Shown piece by piece: positions 17,304 to 25,354 of a DNA stretch of 64,000 nucleotides (position 1 is its first letter; the number at the start of each line of letters is the position of its first letter). Both the position numbers and the translations under genes were made by a program. The stretch covers positions 62,001 to 126,000 of the forward strand of contig JAGFZV010000002.1 in NCBI GenBank assembly GCA_017889545.1, read 5' to 3'. The notes under the pieces are model-generated. The model did no database searches and was not told where the DNA came from. It saw only the letters and a list, made by a program, of their open reading frames with translations. Source of the DNA: Bacillota bacterium (GTDB lineage: Bacteria > Bacillota > Negativicutes > CTSoil-072).

Positions 17304-18599
17304 ATGTACACGACACAAATGGATGCGGCCAAAAAAGGCATCATTACCGAAGAAATGCGGATTGTCGCCGGCAAAGAAAAGATGGATGTAGAAAAATTAC
17401 GCGCGTTAATGGCAGAAGGAAAGATTGTCATTCCGGCAAACAAAAACCATAAGACGCTGAATCCGGAAGGCGTTGGTCAGGGACTGCGCACCAAAATCAA
17501 CGTCAATTTGGGAGTATCCAGGGATAGCTTTGATGTTGATTTGGAACTGCAGAAAGCGGCAAAAGCCATTGAACTGAAAGCCGAAGCGATCATGGATCTG
17601 AGCTGTTATGGGAAGACCCAGGAGTTTCGCTCTAAACTGCTTTCCTTGTCAACTGCTATGATCGGTACCGTTCCGATGTATGATGCGATCGGCATGTTGG
17701 ATAAAAGCCTGAAAAGCATTACCGTGGATGAGTTTTTTTCCGTAGTTGAACGTCATGCCCAAGACGGCGTCGATTTTATGACCATCCATTGCGGAATGAA
17801 TTTGGCTACCGCCCAGCGGATAAAAAATAACAAGCGGCTGACGAACATCGTTTCCCGAGGCGGGTCGATATTATTTGCCTGGATGGAAATTAACAAGCAA
17901 GAGAACCCTTTTTATGCTTACTATGACCGGCTTCTTGATATTTGCGAAAAGTATGATGTCACGCTCAGCCTCGGAGATGCCTGCCGTCCCGGGTCGATAA
18001 ACGACTCAACCGACGCATCCCAGATTGAAGAATTGATCACTCTCGGTGAATTGACGAAACGGGCTTGGGCGAGAAATGTCCAGGTGATGATTGAAGGACC
18101 TGGTCATATGGCGTTGAATGAAATTGCCGCTAATATGCTGCTGGAGAAAAAATTGTGTCATGGAGCGCCTTTCTATGTTCTCGGACCATTGGTTACGGAT
18201 GTTGCTCCTGGCTATGATCATATTACGAGCGCTATAGGCGGCGCGATCGCGGCGGCAAACGGCGCCGATTTCTTATGCTACGTCACGCCGGCGGAACATC
18301 TTCGTTTGCCGGACCTTGATGATATGAAAGAAGGAATCATCGCTTCCCGGATTGCGGCGCATGCTGCGGATATTGCCAAAGGACTCCCCGGCGCGCGTGA
18401 GTGGGACAATCAGATGAGTGCTGCCCGGGCGGAAGTAGACTTCCCGCGAATGATCGAGTTGGCGATTGATCCGGAAAAAGCCCAACGCTACCGGGCGTCT
18501 TCCAAACCTGCGGCAGAAGATACCTGTACGATGTGCGGCGAAATGTGCCCGATGAAAAACATGAAAAAACTTTTGAATGGCGAAGACTTGAAGTTGTAG
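17304..18599 (+). CDS. thiC: Phosphomethylpyrimidine synthase ThiC (short clostridial type)
   Basis: Radical SAM enzyme that rearranges aminoimidazole ribotide to the thiamine pyrimidine. It is 431 residues, the short form lacking the N-terminal extension of the E. coli and B. subtilis enzymes. The C-terminal cluster motif reads [11 protein letters not shown] (near residue 411), a CX2CX3C pattern shared with other anaerobe ThiC proteins. The ATG at 17304 follows GGAG by six bases; an upstream in-frame ATG at 17292 overlaps that site. The benzimidazole synthases BzaA/B/F are close ThiC paralogues and cannot be excluded by motif alone, but the TPP riboswitch upstream argues strongly for ThiC. 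No other thiamine gene is adjacent. Confidence 0.92.
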   Translation: MYTTQMDAAKKGIITEEMRIVAGKEKMDVEKLRALMAEGKIVIPANKNHKTLNPEGVGQGLRTKINVNLGVSRDSFDVDLELQKAAKAIELKAEAIMDLSCYGKTQEFRSKLLSLSTAMIGTVPMYDAIGMLDKSLKSITVDEFFSVVERHAQDGVDFMTIHCGMNLATAQRIKNNKRLTNIVSRGGSILFAWMEINKQENPFYAYYDRLLDICEKYDVTLSLGDACRPGSINDSTDASQIEELITLGELTKRAWARNVQVMIEGPGHMALNEIAANMLLEKKLCHGAPFYVLGPLVTDVAPGYDHITSAIGGAIAAANGADFLCYVTPAEHLRLPDLDDMKEGIIASRIAAHAADIAKGLPGAREWDNQMSAARAEVDFPRMIELAIDPEKAQRYRASSKPAAEDTCTMCGEMCPMKNMKKLLNGEDLKL

Positions 18600-18614
18600 T
18601 CGAGAGCATGGCAG

Positions 18615-18644
18615 GAACCGCAGAATATTCTGCGGTTCTTTTTT
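18615..18644 (+). terminator. Intrinsic terminator after thiC
   Basis: A perfect 12-bp palindromic stem, GAACCGCAGAAT/ATTCTGCGGTTC at 18615-18638, overlaps a run of T to 18644. Confidence 0.85.
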
Positions 18645-18657
18645 GCCTTCCTTGTCC

Positions 18658-18697
18658 GCCGCCCATACCTTGTTCACGTTGACCAGGTATGGGCGGC
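18658..18697. promoter_or_regulatory. GC-rich 13-bp hairpin between thiC and ahbC
   Basis: GCCGCCCATACCT (18658-18670) and AGGTATGGGCGGC (18685-18697) are perfectly complementary with a 14-base loop. No T-run follows on either strand, so it is not a simple terminator. It lies about 95 bases upstream of the heme gene ahbC. Function unknown; an operator or leader structure is possible. Confidence 0.4.
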
Positions 18698-18790
18698 ATG
18701 ATAAAATGAACTAAATGCTTTAAATTTTTTCACAAATAGTTATTCCTAAGTAATAATAAGATATATATGTAGATGGGGTGGAACAATTCT

Positions 18791-19969
18791 GTGATCAGCG
18801 TTACTAAATTGTTGTTTTCAACGGAATATTTCGGTGACAGCCTGCGCTATAGCCAGGATTCGAAAAACGCCCGCCATGGGGTTAGGGTTGGCGCAGGACC
18901 TGTTGTTGTCTGGAACTCGACAAGGACGTGCAACTTGCGTTGCCGCCATTGCTATATGGATTCGGATGCACAGCAGTACCAAGGAGAATTAACGACCGAA
19001 GAAGCGAAACGGTTCATTGATGATTTGGCGGACTTTCGGGTTCCCGTTTTGCTGTTTTCCGGTGGGGAACCTTTGATCCGCAAGGATTTTTTTGAATTGG
19101 CAGCGTATGCATCTGATAAAGGGATCCGGCCTACTTTGTCCACGAATGGCACTTTGATCACACCGGAAACAGCTCGCCGCATCAAAGAGATCGGTGTAGG
19201 TTATGTGGGTATTTCATTGGACGGCCTGCGGGAAGTAAACGATCAGTTTCGTGGTAAGGAGGGCGCTTTTCAAGCGGCCATGGAAGGAATTCAAAATTGT
19301 GTGGCGGTAGGACAGCGCGTAGGATTGCGCTTTACAATCAACCGGCATAATCTGCAGGAACTGGATCATATTTTTGATTTTATTGAGGACGAAAATATCG
19401 ATCGAGTTTGCTTTTATCATTTGGTGTATTCCGGCCGCGGTAATCAGATGATGGATGAAGACGTAACGATTGCCGAATCGCGGCAGGCGATGGACATTAT
19501 TATCCGTCGAACCCGGGACTTCGAAGAACGCGGCTTAACAAAGGAAATTCTTACTGTCGATAACCATTGTGACGGAGTATATTTGTACCTCAAGGCGCTG
19601 CAGGAAAAAAATCTTGAGCTGGCTGCGAGAATCAAATCGCTCATTTCCTTAAACGGCGGCAACCGCTCCGGAATTGCCTTTGCGGAAGTCGATCCACTCG
19701 GGTTCGTTCATCCTGACCAATTTACCCAGCACCATTCCTTTGGCAACGTGCGGGAACGCAGGTTCAAAGATATTTGGACAGATGTGAGCAATCCGGTTCT
19801 TGCAGGGCTGAAAGATCGCAAACCATTGCTGAAAGGCCGCTGTGCCGCCTGCCAATATCTTGAGCAATGCAACGGCAACTTCCGTACCCGGGCGGAGGCG
19901 ATGACCGGTGATTTTTGGGAATCAGATCCGGCCTGCTATCTTACGGATGAGGAAATCGGCATCGCTTAG
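18791..19969 (+). CDS. ahbC: Radical SAM protein AhbC/NirJ1 (didecarboxysiroheme deacetylase type)
   Basis: Radical SAM/SPASM-like enzyme of 392 residues of the siroheme-dependent heme pathway; AhbC removes acetate side chains from 12,18-didecarboxysiroheme to give iron-coproporphyrin III. The cluster motif CNLRCRHC is near residue 46, SGGEPL near residue 90, and a C-terminal cysteine group (CAACQYLEQC plus a later Cys) binds a second cluster. I chose the GTG at 18791 because family members start MISVTKLL..TEYFGDSLRYS and a GGGGTGG site is upstream; the longer ATG start at 18773 overlaps that site. The neighbour ahbD and the cytochrome bd genes after it point to heme supply. NirJ of heme d1 synthesis is the alternative, but no other nir gene is present. 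Confidence 0.88.
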   Translation: MISVTKLLFSTEYFGDSLRYSQDSKNARHGVRVGAGPVVVWNSTRTCNLRCRHCYMDSDAQQYQGELTTEEAKRFIDDLADFRVPVLLFSGGEPLIRKDFFELAAYASDKGIRPTLSTNGTLITPETARRIKEIGVGYVGISLDGLREVNDQFRGKEGAFQAAMEGIQNCVAVGQRVGLRFTINRHNLQELDHIFDFIEDENIDRVCFYHLVYSGRGNQMMDEDVTIAESRQAMDIIIRRTRDFEERGLTKEILTVDNHCDGVYLYLKALQEKNLELAARIKSLISLNGGNRSGIAFAEVDPLGFVHPDQFTQHHSFGNVRERRFKDIWTDVSNPVLAGLKDRKPLLKGRCAACQYLEQCNGNFRTRAEAMTGDFWESDPACYLTDEEIGIA

Positions 19970-20063
19970 ATCCGTTCAACAAACCATATTTCACCAATCA
20001 TGAGCCCGGCTGAAAAAGCAGATAAGCTTCTCGGCGGTCTCATCATGAAGAGGAGAACTGCCA

Positions 20064-21059
20064 ATGATTGTTTCCTGGAATACAACAAATGCCTGCAATA
20101 TGTATTGTGATCATTGTTATCGGGATGCCGGCTGCAAAGCGGATGAAGAATTGAATACCGAAGAAGCAAAAACGTTATTGGGGCAGATAGCAAAAGCCGG
20201 ATTTAAAATTATGATTTTCAGCGGCGGCGAACCGCTGACTCGTCCAGATATCGTGGAATTGGTGAGGCATGCAGCTTCGCTGGGCTTGCGGCCTGTATTC
20301 GGTACCAATGGAACCTTGATTACTCTGGATATTGCCAAAAAATTAAAGGAAGCCGGCGCTATGGGGATGGGGATTTCGTTGGATTCGCTGGATACCCGGA
20401 AGCATAATGAATTTCGTCGTTTTCCCGGCGCTTGGGAAGGGGCGGTACGGGGGATGCGCAATTGCCGCGAAGCCGGTCTGCCGTTTCAGATCCATACGAC
20501 CGTTATGGATTGGAACGCTCAGGAAATTGAAAATATTACCGATTTTGCCGTGCAAGAGGGTGCGGTGGCGCATCACTTTTTCTTTTTGGTGCCTACAGGA
20601 AGAGCCGTTTCGATCGAAGCGGAATCGCTGAGGGCGCAGGCCTATGAGGATACATTGACCCGAATTATGAAAAAGCAGCAGCAAGTTTCGATTGAGCTGA
20701 AACCTACCTGTGCTCCGCAATTCATGCGCATTGCCAGGCAGATGGGCATGAAGATGCGGTTTGGCCGTGGTTGTCTGGCGGGGACTTCGTATTGCATTAT
20801 CAGTCCTAAAGGGCAGGTCCAGCCTTGCGCCTATCTCAATATTCCTTTGGGTGATGTGCGGAAAACGCCCTTTGACGAAATCTGGCGCAGTAATGAAGTG
20901 CTGCAGACGTTGCGTACGCTGGACTATAAAGGCGGCTGCGGTACTTGCGAGTTTAAGCAGCTTTGCGGTGGCTGCAGAGCAAGAGCTGCCTATTATAATG
21001 ACGGTGATTATATGGCGGAGGAGCCTTGGTGTTTGTACCATGACCGCAAAGGAAACTGA
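20064..21059 (+). CDS. ahbD: Radical SAM protein AhbD/NirJ2 (heme synthase type)
   Basis: Radical SAM enzyme of 331 residues. AhbD decarboxylates two propionates of iron-coproporphyrin III to the vinyl groups of heme b. CNMYCDHC is near residue 11, SGGEPL near residue 53, and the C-terminal cluster region CGTCEFKQLCGGCRARA with a last Cys before the end matches the family. AGGAGA lies 8 bases before the ATG. It follows ahbC after a 94-base gap and precedes cydA by 41 bases, so heme production and the heme-rich bd oxidase are probably co-transcribed. AhbA/AhbB and the siroheme genes are not in this window. Confidence 0.88.
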   Translation: MIVSWNTTNACNMYCDHCYRDAGCKADEELNTEEAKTLLGQIAKAGFKIMIFSGGEPLTRPDIVELVRHAASLGLRPVFGTNGTLITLDIAKKLKEAGAMGMGISLDSLDTRKHNEFRRFPGAWEGAVRGMRNCREAGLPFQIHTTVMDWNAQEIENITDFAVQEGAVAHHFFFLVPTGRAVSIEAESLRAQAYEDTLTRIMKKQQQVSIELKPTCAPQFMRIARQMGMKMRFGRGCLAGTSYCIISPKGQVQPCAYLNIPLGDVRKTPFDEIWRSNEVLQTLRTLDYKGGCGTCEFKQLCGGCRARAAYYNDGDYMAEEPWCLYHDRKGN

Positions 21060-21100
21060 TGTAAGTTGTCTGGAGAGATCAATTTACGGGGAGGATTCCT

Positions 21101-22486
21101 ATGGAAGAGTTGCTTTTAGCCCGCTGGCAGTTTGCGATTACATCCACGTATCATTTTCTGCTTGTACCGCTTACGTTGGGATTATCCATCCTGGTGGCTA
21201 TCATGGAAACGAAGTATGTACGGACTGGCGATGCGCTTTATAAGAAAATGGCCAAATTTTGGGGCAAACTGTTTTTGATCAACTTTTCCCTGGGTGTTGC
21301 AACCGGTCTGGTTCAGGAATTCCAGTTCGGCATGAATTGGTCGGAATACTCCCGGTTTATGGGAGATATTTTCGGCGTGCCTTTGGCGTTGGAAGCATTG
21401 ACGGCCTTTTACTTGGAATCCGTCTTTATTGGTTTATGGATTTTTGGCTGGGAACGGCTGTCGCGAAAGATGCATGCCGTGACGATTTGGGTGGTCGCGG
21501 TCGGCGCCAATATATCCTCTTTGTGGATTTTAATTGCGAATTCGTTCATGCAGCAGCCGGTGGGTTATATTCTGCGCAATGACCGGGCGGAATTGAATGA
21601 TTTTACAGCAGTGTTAACGAATTCTTACGTACTCAATCAATACCCCCATGTCCTTCTGGCCGGATTGGTTACAGGGGGGATCTTTGTCATGGCAATCAGC
21701 GCCTATCACCTGTTGCGCGGCAGCCAGGTGGATTTTTTTCGCCCTTCCTTCAAATACGGCTTGATTTGCGCTCTGGCCGCAAGTTTATTAGTAGCCGGCA
21801 CGGGGCACCGTCAGGCGCAATTTGTCGCTGAGGCCCAGCCGATGAAGCTGGCGGCGATGGAGGCGTTGTGGGAAACGGCTAATCCGGCGCCGTTTGCGCT
21901 CGCGGCTGTGATTGATCAGCAAAAAGAAACCAATTCTGCCGAAATCGGCATACCGAATGGTTTGTCATTTTTGGTATATAACTCGTTTAGCGGTGAAGTA
22001 AAAGGGATCAAAGAAATTCAGGCGCAAAATGTCGAACGTTATGGGCCTGGTAATTATATTCCAGATGTGGTGCCGGTGTTCTGGAGTTTCCGGATTATGG
22101 TGGTTGCCGGCATGTGGTTGTTGCTGATTACAATGATCAGCGCCTATTTCCTGAAAAAAGGCCGGCTGGAGTCTTATCCTCTGGTTTTAAAAGCGGTTCT
22201 CTGGTCATTGCCGGTTCCCTATATTGCCAATTCAACCGGTTGGGCGGTGACGGAAATGGGACGGCAGCCCTGGATTGTTTTTGGCTTGCAGCGTGTTGAC
22301 CAGGCAGTATCGCCGCTTGTGCCGGCGTCTGCCATATGGACCTCGCTGATTGGTTTTTCTGTGGTGTATGGCATCATTGCCGCCGCCGGTATTTACCTGT
22401 TTGCCAAGTTTGCCCGTCGCGGCCCGGAAGAAAAAGCTCCGGATGCGTCGGTCACACCTGTAAAGGGGGCGACGCTGTGGAACTGA
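21101..22486 (+). CDS. cydA: Cytochrome bd ubiquinol/menaquinol oxidase subunit I
   Basis: Heme-bearing subunit of the oxygen-reducing quinol oxidase in the cytoplasmic membrane (461 residues, short Q-loop form compared with about 520 in E. coli). TSTYHFLLVPLTLG near residue 14 carries the heme b595 ligand His. FMQQPVGY and GWAVTEMGRQPWIVFG (near residue 385) are family hallmarks. GGGGAGG lies 7 bases before the ATG. Its stop overlaps the start of cydB by 10 bases. In an anaerobe the enzyme is best read as an oxygen-scavenging oxidase. Confidence 0.96.
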   Translation: MEELLLARWQFAITSTYHFLLVPLTLGLSILVAIMETKYVRTGDALYKKMAKFWGKLFLINFSLGVATGLVQEFQFGMNWSEYSRFMGDIFGVPLALEALTAFYLESVFIGLWIFGWERLSRKMHAVTIWVVAVGANISSLWILIANSFMQQPVGYILRNDRAELNDFTAVLTNSYVLNQYPHVLLAGLVTGGIFVMAISAYHLLRGSQVDFFRPSFKYGLICALAASLLVAGTGHRQAQFVAEAQPMKLAAMEALWETANPAPFALAAVIDQQKETNSAEIGIPNGLSFLVYNSFSGEVKGIKEIQAQNVERYGPGNYIPDVVPVFWSFRIMVVAGMWLLLITMISAYFLKKGRLESYPLVLKAVLWSLPVPYIANSTGWAVTEMGRQPWIVFGLQRVDQAVSPLVPASAIWTSLIGFSVVYGIIAAAGIYLFAKFARRGPEEKAPDASVTPVKGATLWN

Positions 22487-23481
22487 ACGTAGTTTGGTTT
22501 ATTTTGCTGACAGTGCTGTTTGCCGGTTTTTTTCTTCTGGAAGGGTTTGACTATGGCGTGGGAATCCTGGTGCCATTCTTGGGGAAAAATGATTTGGAGC
22601 GGCGAATTTTGATCAATACGATCGGCCCGGTCTGGGAAGGCAATGAAGTGTGGATGATTACTGCAGGCGGTGCGATGTTTGCAGCGTTTCCACACGTCTA
22701 CGCAACGCTCTTCAGCGGTTTTTACCTGGCCCTGCTTATGATGCTGATGGCATTGATTTTTCGGGGTGTGGCCGTTGAGTTTCGCAGTAAAGATGACCAT
22801 TCTGTCTGGCGAAAAACATGGGATGGTTTGATTTGCGCAGGCAGTTTGCTGCCTGCCCTGTTATGGGGAGTTGCGGTAACCAATCTGATCCGGGGAGTGC
22901 CGATTAATGCCCAAATGCAGTATACCGGTACTTTTTTTGACTTGCTAAGCCCCTATACCCTGGTCGGCGGCCTTTCGTTTGTCTTGGTATTTATTTTTCA
23001 TGGCGCTTTGTACATAGGACTTAAAACGGAGAAAGAAATTGCCGCTCGTGCACGTCAGACCGCTTTACGGGTTGGCGTGGCGACGGCTCTGGCTTGCCTT
23101 GGGTTGGTAGGCCTGACCTATACCAATACGGATTTATTTGGGACGTCAGGTGCAGGGGGCGCATTATGGCTGGCTGTAACCGCTTTTGTGATTTCCTATC
23201 TGTTGGTTGTCCGCGCGCGCATCGGCTGGGCGTTTGCGGCGAGCGGCATGTCGATTGTGCTGATCACGGTTTCTTTCTTCTGGGGGCTGTTTCCCCGTTT
23301 GATCGTATCCAGTTTGAATCCGGCCTGGAGTCTTACTGTGTATAATGCTTCGTCCAGTCAGTACACATTGAAACTGATGACAATCGCCGCTGCGGTTTTT
23401 GTGCCGGTAATCCTCATTTATCAAGGCTGGTCTTATTGGGTATTCCGGAAAAGGGTAACTGGCAAGAATCTTGAATATTGA
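22477..23481 (+). CDS. cydB: Cytochrome bd oxidase subunit II
   Basis: Membrane subunit partnering CydA, 334 residues with about eight or nine helices. LEGFDYGVGILVPF near residue 19 and PVWEGNEVWMITAGGAMFAAFP near residue 50 are family signatures. I chose the GTG at 22477 since it gives the usual N-terminus MELNVVWFILL and has GGGGG about 7 bases upstream; the frame is open further upstream inside cydA. The 10-base overlap with cydA suggests translational coupling. Confidence 0.95.
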   Translation: MELNVVWFILLTVLFAGFFLLEGFDYGVGILVPFLGKNDLERRILINTIGPVWEGNEVWMITAGGAMFAAFPHVYATLFSGFYLALLMMLMALIFRGVAVEFRSKDDHSVWRKTWDGLICAGSLLPALLWGVAVTNLIRGVPINAQMQYTGTFFDLLSPYTLVGGLSFVLVFIFHGALYIGLKTEKEIAARARQTALRVGVATALACLGLVGLTYTNTDLFGTSGAGGALWLAVTAFVISYLLVVRARIGWAFAASGMSIVLITVSFFWGLFPRLIVSSLNPAWSLTVYNASSSQYTLKLMTIAAAVFVPVILIYQGWSYWVFRKRVTGKNLEY

Positions 23482-23510
23482 GCCTCGTCGTTCCTAGCAT
23501 CTTACCATTT

Positions 23511-23540
23511 TTGAACAGCCTTCCGTATTATTGATAATGA
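23511..23540 (+). promoter_or_regulatory. Candidate promoter ahead of cydDC
   Basis: TTGAAC (23511-23516) followed 18 bases later by TAATGA (or GATAAT with 16 bases). It would allow cydDC to be expressed separately from cydAB. Confidence 0.35.
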
Positions 23541-23574
23541 ACAAAAAAAATGCAAATAATATTCCGTTAATACT

Positions 23575-23610
23575 TTGAGAAGTCTGTTGTGCAAACAACA
23601 GACTTCTCAA
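23575..23610 (+). promoter_or_regulatory. 16-bp perfect GCAA-loop hairpin in the cydD leader
   Basis: Arms TTGAGAAGTCTGTTGT (23575-23590) and ACAACAGACTTCTCAA (23595-23610) are perfectly complementary and closed by a GCAA (GNRA) tetraloop. The right arm is followed by ATACTCGGAGG, so it ends a few bases before the cydD ribosome binding site and has no U-tract. It is more like an mRNA-stabilising or processing hairpin, or a protein-binding leader, than a terminator. Confidence 0.6.
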
Positions 23611-23626
23611 ATACTCGGAGGATTCA

Positions 23627-25354
23627 ATGAAGTCGATATCTTTGCACGGTGAAATTCGAAAAAATCTGCTCCCGGTTTGCTGTCTGATGATTATTGGCCT
23701 GGCAGGGGGACTGGTTGCAATCATCCAAGCGGATACTCTTGCCGGTATCATAGACGGAGCTTTTTTGGGCGGTTTGGATATCGAACAATTGACTTTTCCC
23801 ATCATGATCCTATTGGCGTCTGCATTCGCCCGGGCGTTATTTCTTTGGCTGGGTGCAATAACCGGAAGCCGTCTGGCGGCGAAGGTCAAAACGGATCTGC
23901 GCCGGCGCCTTATGGAACGATTGTTTGCGCTTGGTCCGGCATACTCTGAACGGGAACATGCGGGGGAATTGCTTCGTACGCTGACGGATGGCGTTGAGAA
24001 CCTCGATGACTATTTTGCAAAATATGTACCGCAGTTGGCGACGGCAATTTTAGTACCGCCGGTGATCCTGGCAGTCGCATTTTCTTTGGATTATGCTGCG
24101 GCGCTGATTATGCTGGTTACGGCCCCGTTGATTCCGGCGTTTATGGTTTTGATTGGACGCTGGGCGGCTCATTTGCATCGCCGGCAGTGGGCTGTGCTCA
24201 GCATGCTGGGAGGGCATTTTTTTGATGTTCTGAAAGGGTTAACTACGTTAAAGATCATGAATCGCAGCAAGGAACAAATCATTGTGATCTCCCGCATCAG
24301 CGAACAATTTCGCAGTTCGACCATGAGTGTTTTGAAGATCGCTTTTTTATCCGCCCTGGCGCTTGAACTGCTGTCGACGCTCAGTACTGCTCTGGTAGCA
24401 GTGGTTGTCGCCCTGAAGCTGCTTTACGGGGGGCTTACGTTCTATCAGGCGTTTTTTATTTTATTGCTGGCGCCGGAATATTATCTGCCGCTGCGAATGC
24501 TGGGAACGCATTTTCATGCGGGTTTGTCAGGCCGTATTGCGGCGGAACGAATTTTTGCCATCTTGGCAATGGATGGTCACCCGGTTGAGCAAAACAACAA
24601 GCAACCGCTTAAGCAAACGCAAGGCATCTCTCTTGCGTTTGAAAATGTTTGTTTTGCCTACCGGAAAGAGCAGCCGCAGGTTTTGCGATCGGTTTCTTTT
24701 CAGGTGGCGGCAGGAGAACGGATTGCTTTGGTCGGGCCCAGCGGGGCTGGAAAAAGCACAATCATTGATTTGCTGCTGGGCTTTATTTCGCCGGACAGCG
24801 GAACAATTCAGGTCAACGGACAGGAACTGCAAGACATAAAAAAAGACGATTGGCTGAACCATGTCGCCTATGTGCCCCAGTTTCCCCATTTGTTTCAGGG
24901 CACGGTCAGGGACAATATTCAGTTTGGCATATCCGGCGGCATTGAGGAAACTCAAACGGCCGCCCGCCAGGCTGGCGCTCACGAATTTATCAGTTGCTTG
25001 CCAGCCGGTTACGATACGTTGATTGGCGAAGGGGGAACCGGCTTAAGCGGCGGCGAGAAGCAGCGGATCGCCATTGCCCGGGCTTTTTACCGGCAAGCCT
25101 CTTTGTTGATCGTAGATGAAGCGACGACTGGCCTTGACCCTCATAATGAAGCCATTGTCAAGGAATCGCTTTTGCGGTTGATGAACGGCAAAACAGTCTT
25201 GATCATAGCGCACCGTCTGAGTACTGCCTGTCAGGCTGACCGGATTTTGGTGCTGGATCAAGGAAAAATTATTGAAAACGGCTGTCACCGGGAGCTTTAT
25301 GAAAACCGGGGCTTATATTATCAGTTGGCTGCCGCTTACCGGGGGACTGTATGA
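23627..25354 (+). CDS. cydD: ABC transporter CydD (cytochrome bd biogenesis)
   Basis: Half of the heterodimeric ABC exporter CydDC (575 residues), needed for cytochrome bd assembly and linked to export of cysteine/glutathione and to heme in other bacteria. A six-helix membrane domain (about 1-310) is followed by an ATPase domain with Walker A GPSGAGKST near residue 372, the signature LSGGEKQR near 475 and LIVDEATTGLD near 494. Start behind CGGAGG. The stop overlaps the cydC start in ATGA. Location directly after cydAB makes the CydD assignment secure. Confidence 0.93.
   Translation: MKSISLHGEIRKNLLPVCCLMIIGLAGGLVAIIQADTLAGIIDGAFLGGLDIEQLTFPIMILLASAFARALFLWLGAITGSRLAAKVKTDLRRRLMERLFALGPAYSEREHAGELLRTLTDGVENLDDYFAKYVPQLATAILVPPVILAVAFSLDYAAALIMLVTAPLIPAFMVLIGRWAAHLHRRQWAVLSMLGGHFFDVLKGLTTLKIMNRSKEQIIVISRISEQFRSSTMSVLKIAFLSALALELLSTLSTALVAVVVALKLLYGGLTFYQAFFILLLAPEYYLPLRMLGTHFHAGLSGRIAAERIFAILAMDGHPVEQNNKQPLKQTQGISLAFENVCFAYRKEQPQVLRSVSFQVAAGERIALVGPSGAGKSTIIDLLLGFISPDSGTIQVNGQELQDIKKDDWLNHVAYVPQFPHLFQGTVRDNIQFGISGGIEETQTAARQAGAHEFISCLPAGYDTLIGEGGTGLSGGEKQRIAIARAFYRQASLLIVDEATTGLDPHNEAIVKESLLRLMNGKTVLIIAHRLSTACQADRILVLDQGKIIENGCHRELYENRGLYYQLAAAYRGTV

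Noticed and set aside
17304-18599. ThiC-like gene considered as a benzimidazole synthase (BzaF type)
   Set aside because: The TPP riboswitch directly upstream and the absence of cobamide genes favour ThiC; motif alone does not separate them.
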